DNA of 64,000 bases from JAEZDC01 sp036676415 (GTDB lineage Bacteria; Bacteroidota; Bacteroidia; Chitinophagales; Chitinophagaceae): the NCBI GenBank assembly GCA_036676415.1, contig JAKFCX010000015.1:124001-188000 (forward strand). Reading direction: 5' to 3'. Of this stretch, positions 58,506 through 64,000 are shown piece after piece. The notes under the pieces are model-generated. The model saw only the letters and a program-made list of their open reading frames with translations. It was not told the DNA's origin and searched no databases. A program made the position numbers and the translations under genes. Within the stretch, counting starts at the first letter, position 1. Each line of letters begins with the position of its first letter.

Positions 58506-59018
58506 TTATTTGATCCCAAGGTCACGGAGAATGTCTTCACTTCTATCCAGCTTGGGGTCGGCAAATATAACCGTAATTCCTTCGCTTTTATCCAAAATAA
58601 AGTCATATCCACGGCCTACCGCCATCTTTTGTACAGCATTGTAAACCTTGTCCTGTATCGGTTTAACAAGCTTTTGTCTTTCTTTAAAAAGATCTCCTTC
58701 ATACCCAAATCTCTTTTTCTGCAGGTCTCTTAATTCTTTTTCTTTATTAAACAATTCATCCTGTCTTTTCTTATTCAGATCTTCGCTTAACATATATTGT
58801 TCTGCGTCATAATTCTTATACATCCTGTCGAGCCGGGTTTGCATTGTATCTAATTCGGCCTGCCATTGAATACTCAATTGTTCCAGTCTTTTTTCTGCAG
58901 CAGAATAATCTGGCAGTTTTCCAAGGATGTACTTGGTATCTATGATTGCATACTTCTGTGCTGATGCAGCAAAGCTGAAAAGAACAGCACTAAAAACCAC
59001 AAGCAAAAGCTTTTTCAT
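58506..59018 (-). CDS. ompH: OmpH/Skp-family periplasmic chaperone
   Basis: The 170 residues have a signal peptide (ends AASAQ), KYAIIDTKYILGKLPDYSAAEKRLEQL, a long coiled coil with many Lys/Glu/Gln (about 45-120) and the C-terminal FILDKSEGITVIFADPKLDRSEDI. This is the more classic of the two Skp forms. It is downstream of bamA with a 133-bp gap holding copy 7 of the dispersed repeat. Confidence 0.9.
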   Translation of the reverse strand: MKKLLLVVFSAVLFSFAASAQKYAIIDTKYILGKLPDYSAAEKRLEQLSIQWQAELDTMQTRLDRMYKNYDAEQYMLSEDLNKKRQDELFNKEKELRDLQKKRFGYEGDLFKERQKLVKPIQDKVYNAVQKMAVGRGYDFILDKSEGITVIFADPKLDRSEDILRDLGIK

Positions 59019-59080
59019 ATAGATGATTTTGATAACACGAGTTTTGTCTAATTACTCCAGGTAGCTGATTTATTTAACTC

Positions 59081-59100
59081 AGTACAAGAGAGCGACGCAA
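59081..59100 (+). repeat. Dispersed intergenic repeat, copy 7
   Basis: AGTACAAGAGAGCGACGCAA differs from the consensus at one base. It lies between bamA and ompH, opposite in direction to both genes. Confidence 0.8.
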
Positions 59101-59151
59101 GGAACGATGAATTGTATTCTGAAGTTGGCTTCATAAAAACAACTCACTCCA

Positions 59152-61875
59152 TTATTCAGGCTCGAAGCCTAGCATAAAGGTGAATCTTGCTGCATCTTTC
59201 ATCTTACTGGTTCCTGTTACCCTGTCTAAGCCAATTCCATAATCAAATCCAAGCAATCCAAACATCGGCAAGAAAAATCTCATACCCACTCCAACCGAAC
59301 GACGTAATTTGAAAGGATTGTACTCTTTCATGCTATACCATCCGTTGGCTGCCTCAAAGAAAGTCAAACCGTAAATAGTGCTGCTTGGGTTTAGACTGAA
59401 AGGATAGCGTAATTCTAAAACGTATTTGTTAAATATGGTAAAATATTGTTGAGCAGCCTGCTGATCGGGATTTACTCTTGGGTTAGAATTTTCGTACACC
59501 GGATAACCACGATGTGCAACGATATCAAAACCTAAGAGTGCAAAGTTATTGCTCAAGCCAGCATCACCTACCTGGAATCGCTCGAATGGAGAGATGCCGA
59601 GTTTGGTATTGTATCGTCCGATAAATCCTGCTTTGATCGCAGCTTTCAGAATCAATTGTTTGTTTCTTTCTTCACCAGTTGCTTTTGTAAGCGGAACAAA
59701 CCATTCACCTGTATATTTCCATTTGTGGTATTCAACAAACTGGTATGGGTTTGCTTTATTAACACGGTTTGGATCTATCAGTGAATATGGAGGAGTAAAT
59801 TGAACACTCAATAAAAAGTTGGAACCGCTTGTTGGAAATATCGGGCTTGGACCTGTAGAATTACGAGCCAAAGCCAACCTGAAATTGAGGTTGTTGGAAA
59901 CACCGTTATCGAATCCTTTCAAATTAATAGGATCGATAGGGTAATTCTTCAATTTATACCTGGTGTAGCTAACTCCATAAGAAAGGCTGAAAAAGTCATC
60001 AGGCCATTTTAACTGCTTGCCCAGGCTAAGTGAAACACCGGAAGTTTTGATGTATGAATTTTTTGCAGCGCTGCTGGTATATCGTCCTAATGCAGGATCG
60101 TAAGCATTGGAGAATTTCGTGTCATACACACTCACCGTAAAAGCATTTCTTTTTTTACCGCCTAACCAGGGTTCTGTGAAAGAGAAATTATACGAACGAA
60201 ATGCTCGTCCATTACTTTGTACACGTAAACTTAACTTCTGACCATCACCTGTTGGCAATGGATCCCATGCTGATTTCTTCCAGATGTTGCGTATAGAAAA
60301 ATTATTGAAAGAAACACCAAGTGTACCAGTTAAACCAATACCGCCACCCCAGCCTGCACTTAATTCAAGCTGATCGCTTGATTTTTCTTCAACGGTCCAG
60401 TTGATATCTACTGTACCAGCATCAGCATCCGGAACGATACCAGGATTGATGGTTTCCGGATTGAAATAATTTAGTTGGCCCAATTCACGAACGGAACGCA
60501 TTACATCACTTCTGCTGAATTTTTCACCAGGAATGGTTCTCAGTTCACGACGGATAACATAGTCTTTGGTTTTATCGTTACCGTTGATGGTAATGTTTCT
60601 TAAAGTGGCCTGCGGACCTTCAATAATTCTTATTTCGTAATCAATGGTATCATTGTAAACTGCAGTTTCAATTGGTTCTGCACGGAAGAAAAGATAACCG
60701 TCGTCCATGTACAAACCACTGATGTCTCCACCTTCAGGAGAAAGTTCTTTCCCTAATTTTTTGTTGAGGATGTCTACGTTGTAAATATCTCCTTTCTTAA
60801 TACCCAGAATATTACTCAAGGTTGAGTCAGTGTATTTGGTGTTACCCCTGAAAGCTATATTTCCAAAATAATACCTGTTGCCTTCGTTTAGTTTGATGTT
60901 GATCTTCAGGTTTTCATTTGAAGGACTCATTGATGCAATATTTGTATCAACAATTGCTGCATCCCTGTAACCTAAAGCATTGTAGTATTTAACAAGGTTG
61001 TCAATATCGTCTTTGAATTTTGTTTCATTGAATTTAGCACTTGCAAAAGGCCGCACTTTTACATAAGGCTCAAGCACACGTTTTGTTTTGCTGAAAGTGA
61101 GAAATCCATAATCTCTCATATACTCGTCAAACGTATAAGCGTTAGAATCTTTAACCGGGGTGAAAGTGATCCTGGATTTTTCCTTTGTATCCTTCAATTG
61201 CTTTTTGAGCTTTACAGGATCTACAGTGTTACCGGAAAAACTTATTTGCTCAATCTTCACTTTTTCACCTTTGGTAACATGAAATACCAGCAACTGGGAA
61301 TTCTCAATGGATGCATCAGTAGTTGTTTCAATTCGCACACCAACATTTCTGTGTCCTTTGTCGAAGTAAAATTTCTGGATAGCTTCTACAGCAGAACGTT
61401 TCATGTTTTCGGTAATCACTCTTCCTCTTACCAATCCTACTTTACCAGTGAGTTCTTCTTTCTCTCCTTTCTTAACACCCACGAAATCGAAGTTGGAAAG
61501 CCTTGGTCTTTCTGTTACGGCAATTTCAATATCTATCTTATCGCCTGTAACATTCGTAATGTATATCTCAACATCTGAAAAGTAATTCTGCTTCCAAAGG
61601 TTTTGAATGGCTTTAGAAAAAGCATCACCACCAGGAATTACCACTTCATCACCAACATTGATATTAGCGATGGATAATAAAAGTGCCTGGTCGAAGTATT
61701 TATTTCCGCTAACTTTTATAGAACCAATCTTATATTTTTTGGGAACTTTTTGTTCGAATATGTTGATGAGTGTAGGATCAACTGAAGTAACCGGTGTAGT
61801 ATCGTTTTGAGCTGTTGCACTGAATGCAAAAGCCGATAAAGCAAGTATAAAAACCGATCTGTAAACTTTCTGCAT
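59152..61875 (-). CDS. bamA: Outer-membrane protein assembly factor BamA
   Basis: BamA inserts beta barrels into the outer membrane. The 907-residue protein has a signal peptide (AFAFSATAQ), five POTRA domains (about 50-470, for example YKIGSIKVSGNKYFDQALLLSIANINVGDEV and RNITINGNDKTKDYVIRRELRTIPGEKFSRSD) and a C-terminal 16-strand barrel with the VRGY-like region and the final strand FTFMLGFEPE. The length is longer than E. coli BamA (810), as in many Bacteroidota. It stands between uppS and the ompH pair. Confidence 0.95.
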   Translation of the reverse strand: MQKVYRSVFILALSAFAFSATAQNDTTPVTSVDPTLINIFEQKVPKKYKIGSIKVSGNKYFDQALLLSIANINVGDEVVIPGGDAFSKAIQNLWKQNYFSDVEIYITNVTGDKIDIEIAVTERPRLSNFDFVGVKKGEKEELTGKVGLVRGRVITENMKRSAVEAIQKFYFDKGHRNVGVRIETTTDASIENSQLLVFHVTKGEKVKIEQISFSGNTVDPVKLKKQLKDTKEKSRITFTPVKDSNAYTFDEYMRDYGFLTFSKTKRVLEPYVKVRPFASAKFNETKFKDDIDNLVKYYNALGYRDAAIVDTNIASMSPSNENLKINIKLNEGNRYYFGNIAFRGNTKYTDSTLSNILGIKKGDIYNVDILNKKLGKELSPEGGDISGLYMDDGYLFFRAEPIETAVYNDTIDYEIRIIEGPQATLRNITINGNDKTKDYVIRRELRTIPGEKFSRSDVMRSVRELGQLNYFNPETINPGIVPDADAGTVDINWTVEEKSSDQLELSAGWGGGIGLTGTLGVSFNNFSIRNIWKKSAWDPLPTGDGQKLSLRVQSNGRAFRSYNFSFTEPWLGGKKRNAFTVSVYDTKFSNAYDPALGRYTSSAAKNSYIKTSGVSLSLGKQLKWPDDFFSLSYGVSYTRYKLKNYPIDPINLKGFDNGVSNNLNFRLALARNSTGPSPIFPTSGSNFLLSVQFTPPYSLIDPNRVNKANPYQFVEYHKWKYTGEWFVPLTKATGEERNKQLILKAAIKAGFIGRYNTKLGISPFERFQVGDAGLSNNFALLGFDIVAHRGYPVYENSNPRVNPDQQAAQQYFTIFNKYVLELRYPFSLNPSSTIYGLTFFEAANGWYSMKEYNPFKLRRSVGVGMRFFLPMFGLLGFDYGIGLDRVTGTSKMKDAARFTFMLGFEPE

Positions 61876-62022
61876 CAGGGTAGCTATTTGGTTGGTTTCG
61901 CAGCTTCGTAATTCGTCTTAAAAAAAGAATTCTTGGCAATTTTTTGAATGGGGCAAATTAACGGGATAAATTGAAAACCTATGTTAAATCAAACAGTATT
62001 ATGGGTTTAAGGATTATTTTAT

Positions 62023-62787
62023 CTAAGCCGTAATGGGGTTGGGAGATAGCTGATCGCTTGTCTTCCCAAATCTTCTTTCACGATTCTGGAAATCGATGAT
62101 GGCTTCGTAGAGGTTTTCTTTTCTGAAATCGGGCCAGCGTGTGTTGGTGAAATATAGCTCGGCGTAAGCTAACTGGTAGAGGAGGAAGTTGCTGATTCGA
62201 TATTCTCCACTTGTACGGATCATTAACTCTGGATCGGGAAATTCGCTGGTGGCTAAATATTTTTGAACGGTATTCTGATCAATGGAATCAGGATCGACCT
62301 TTCCTTCTTTTACATCAACTGCAATTTGTTTAACAGCATTCACCAATTCCCACCTACTGCTGTAACTCAATGCCATCACCAGGTTGAGGCCGGTATTGTG
62401 GCTGGTCATATCCAGTGCTTCCTGCAATTCATTTTGTGCATATTCGGGCAGCATTTGCTTGTCGCCGATAACATGCAGCCTGATATTATTCTTATTTAAT
62501 ATGGAAACTTCTTTGCGAATGGTGTCTACCAGTAATTCCATCAATCCGTCTACTTCGTTCTTAGGACGATCCCAATTCTCAGTACTGAATGCATATAAGG
62601 TGAGGTAGCCTATTCCAAGCTCTGCACAGCCTTCAACAATATTCCGAACACTTTCCACTCCATGGAAATGGCCATACAATCTATCCTGGCCTTTTTCTTT
62701 TGCCCATCTTCCATTCCCATCCATTATGATGGCAATATGTTGTGGCAGCCGGTTTTTATCAATATCAGATAAGAGGTGTTCAGACAT
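62023..62787 (-). CDS. uppS: Isoprenyl transferase (undecaprenyl diphosphate synthase)
   Basis: UppS makes the C55 lipid carrier for cell-wall and surface glycan synthesis. From the ATG at 62787 (254 residues) it has the cis-prenyltransferase motifs HIAIIMDGNGRWA (catalytic Asp23), YLTLYAFSTENWDRP, LVMALSYSSRWE and ELMIRTSGEYRISNFLLYQLAYAELYFT. The frame to 62808 begins at TTG and adds seven residues. It is placed between DUF6089 and bamA in line on the minus strand. Confidence 0.95.
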   Translation of the reverse strand: MSEHLLSDIDKNRLPQHIAIIMDGNGRWAKEKGQDRLYGHFHGVESVRNIVEGCAELGIGYLTLYAFSTENWDRPKNEVDGLMELLVDTIRKEVSILNKNNIRLHVIGDKQMLPEYAQNELQEALDMTSHNTGLNLVMALSYSSRWELVNAVKQIAVDVKEGKVDPDSIDQNTVQKYLATSEFPDPELMIRTSGEYRISNFLLYQLAYAELYFTNTRWPDFRKENLYEAIIDFQNRERRFGKTSDQLSPNPITA

Positions 62788-62855
62788 AGCTTTACCCAAG
62801 AAGAGCAAAGTTAGAGAAATCAGCGTTCGACAGCAGTAATTTTAGTAGTAGTGGG

Positions 62856-63701
62856 CTAGTATTTTGGGCAACGATAAGATGAAATATTAAAAGAAACACC
62901 CACCTGTGCAATCAGATAGCCGTCCTTTTGCTTACTGTTACCTCTTTGCCTTCCTTTAATTCCGATTGGCGTACCATATTCATAGCTTCGGTCTTGTAGC
63001 AGATAACCGACAGATGGATCACCATTTGGCAAAGCAGAAAATGCATCCGGAGCATAAGTCATGCTCACATCATCAATATAATCTGAGTTAGTATAGCGAT
63101 AACCCACTTCAGAGAAGAAGTTTACGGATGGAGATAAATTATATTTAAACCCAACAGCCAAAGGAATACAAATACCCATAGAGCTATAAGGTTTGCGATC
63201 AGGGTATAATTGATGTCCCTGGCCCTCTGTTCCTAATGGACGTAAAAAGTGCTTTTCTCCATTCAGATATGCATAAGGATCGTAAGAGAAAATACCTACT
63301 CCCAAAGACACATAGGGTGTCCAGGAATAGCCTTCGATGCCAGGATAAAACTTAAAGAAATTGAATTGACCATTAAGGCTCAGCTCCCAGATATTCGTAT
63401 TGAAGCTCAGGTTACGAAGTTTCTGTGCATCATTTCTGCTATATACATCAGAATAGCCAAGTTGTGCGTAATTGGCAGCTATCTTCAACCCTATATAATT
63501 ATTGAATTGCTTGGTAAAGAAGACACCAGCAGCCAGCTTTGGCCTGTTGATTCCAGCCCTTGTATTAAGATCACCATAATAATGGGATGCACCGAGCGAA
63601 ATTCCAAATTCACCAGAATGAACATAGCTATCCATCACCTGTGCTTTTGCCGAATGAATGGTCAATCCCAGACATAAAACTGTTACGATTCTCTTTAGCA
63701 T
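62856..63701 (-). CDS. DUF6089-family outer-membrane protein
   Basis: From the ATG at 63701 (281 residues) it has a signal peptide (MLKRIVTVLCLGLTIHSAKAQ) and a beta barrel-like mature part: GEFGISLGASHYYGDLNTRAGINRPKLAAGVFFTKQFNNYIGLKI at the start, repeated Gly/Tyr strands (GFKYNLSPSVNFFSEVGYRYT) and a final VGVSFNIS strand. The family always lies beside bamA/uppS in Bacteroidota and probably helps outer-membrane assembly or stability; this is by context only. Confidence 0.88.
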   Translation of the reverse strand: MLKRIVTVLCLGLTIHSAKAQVMDSYVHSGEFGISLGASHYYGDLNTRAGINRPKLAAGVFFTKQFNNYIGLKIAANYAQLGYSDVYSRNDAQKLRNLSFNTNIWELSLNGQFNFFKFYPGIEGYSWTPYVSLGVGIFSYDPYAYLNGEKHFLRPLGTEGQGHQLYPDRKPYSSMGICIPLAVGFKYNLSPSVNFFSEVGYRYTNSDYIDDVSMTYAPDAFSALPNGDPSVGYLLQDRSYEYGTPIGIKGRQRGNSKQKDGYLIAQVGVSFNISSYRCPKY

Positions 63702-63784
63702 ATCAATAAAGTGTGAATTGAAGAACGTCAAATTTCGGTTTTTCTTTTATTAGAAGTGTTAATGGGACAAATTTTCTTACAAAA

Positions 63785-64000
63785 TCAGTTCCTTTTATCG
63801 AGTCCCCATGTGAGTTTAGTACGTAAAGTGGAGAGGAAACTGTTCTCATTCAACCGGATAAGACTGACAGTAAAGCGTTCTTTTCGTACCGCCAGCTCAA
63901 TTTCTTTGGTAACAATTTCACGCCTTGCATCGAGTGCACAGATGAATTCTTCTGTTCTGCCCTCTACTTCAAATGAAATGATATTGCTGTCAGGAACTAC
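63785..64000 (-). CDS. nadK: NAD kinase, C-terminal part (cut by window edge)
   Basis: The reverse strand reads in from base 64000 for 71 codons to a TGA at 63785: VVPDSNIISFEVEGRTEEFICALDARREIVTKEIELAVRKER, ending TLRTKLTWGLDKRN. The C-terminal segment, with the WGLDKRN end, is typical of Bacteroidota NAD kinase, which makes NADP. The start and catalytic GGDGT motif lie outside the window. It heads the minus-strand operon with DUF6089, uppS and bamA. Confidence 0.88.
   Translation of the reverse strand, partial: VVPDSNIISFEVEGRTEEFICALDARREIVTKEIELAVRKERFTVSLIRLNENSFLSTLRTKLTWGLDKRN

Noticed and set aside
1..64000. Insertion sequences, phage or plasmid genes
   Set aside because: No transposase, integrase, phage structural or replication-initiator protein was recognised in the reading frames.

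Overview
The window reads as chromosomal DNA of a member of the Bacteroidota, most likely the Chitinophagaceae or close kin. The signs are a Rho factor with a long low-complexity N-terminal insert, many lipoproteins with a Cys right after a short leader, weak or absent Shine-Dalgarno sequences, several TAnnTTTG-type promoter elements just before start codons, a tRNA gene without encoded CCA, and the Bacteroidota gene order nadK - DUF6089 - uppS - bamA - ompH - ompH - murI at the right end. I see no plasmid, phage, insertion sequence, CRISPR array or rRNA. Most of the window is housekeeping DNA with an accessory glycosyltransferase patch.

Layout. 1-3.6 kb: asnS (cut by the window edge) divergent from rho, then two lipoproteins, each followed by a clear terminator. 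3.6-6.7 kb: a secreted TPR-CHAT protein. 6.7-8.9 kb: mnmH-selD, the tRNA selenouridine pair. 9-15 kb: small singletons (SMR transporter, lone receiver domain, SET-domain protein, tRNA-Val(GAC), thioredoxin-fold lipoprotein, MerR regulator, exported class V aminotransferase). 15-20.5 kb: meaB followed by one FkbM methyltransferase and four glycosyltransferases. 20.6-26.3 kb: LON-domain protein, coaX, an outer-membrane protein, lptC, an aldo-keto reductase and a CBS/CorC membrane protein, all on the plus strand. 26-35.3 kb: aldehyde dehydrogenase, GNAT, tadA, a 2-oxoacid:ferredoxin oxidoreductase beta subunit, an AhpD-like protein, a 5'-nucleotidase and a cell-wall amidase, then cdsA and psd for phospholipid synthesis. 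35.5-51 kb: small secreted proteins, two separate loci of secreted amidohydrolases, a PIF1-like helicase, ssb and the psuK-psuG pseudouridine breakdown pair. 51-64 kb: an NlpE/META lipoprotein, HAD phosphatase, SDR, pheS, an aminotransferase, murI and the outer-membrane assembly/cell-wall block (ompH x2, bamA, uppS, DUF6089, nadK).

Three things stand out. First, five amidohydrolase modules lie in two loci; two keep the metal-binding motifs and three have lost all of them, so each locus pairs an intact with a degenerate module, once within a single polypeptide. Second, a dispersed repeat of about 20 bp (consensus AGTACAAGAGTGCGACGCAA) occurs seven times, always between genes; two copies share about 55 bp. 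Third, a second family of nested inverted repeats built on CGCAAAG/CGCAGAG occurs at three intergenic sites. Smaller points are a type III pantothenate kinase whose two expected motif aspartates are Gly and Asn, a pair of small paralogous proteins 8 kb apart, an unlisted 58-residue lipoprotein gene, a heptamer repeat inside mnmH, and a strong hairpin directly before murI.

All functional calls rest on motif recognition by eye; no database search or alignment was run.
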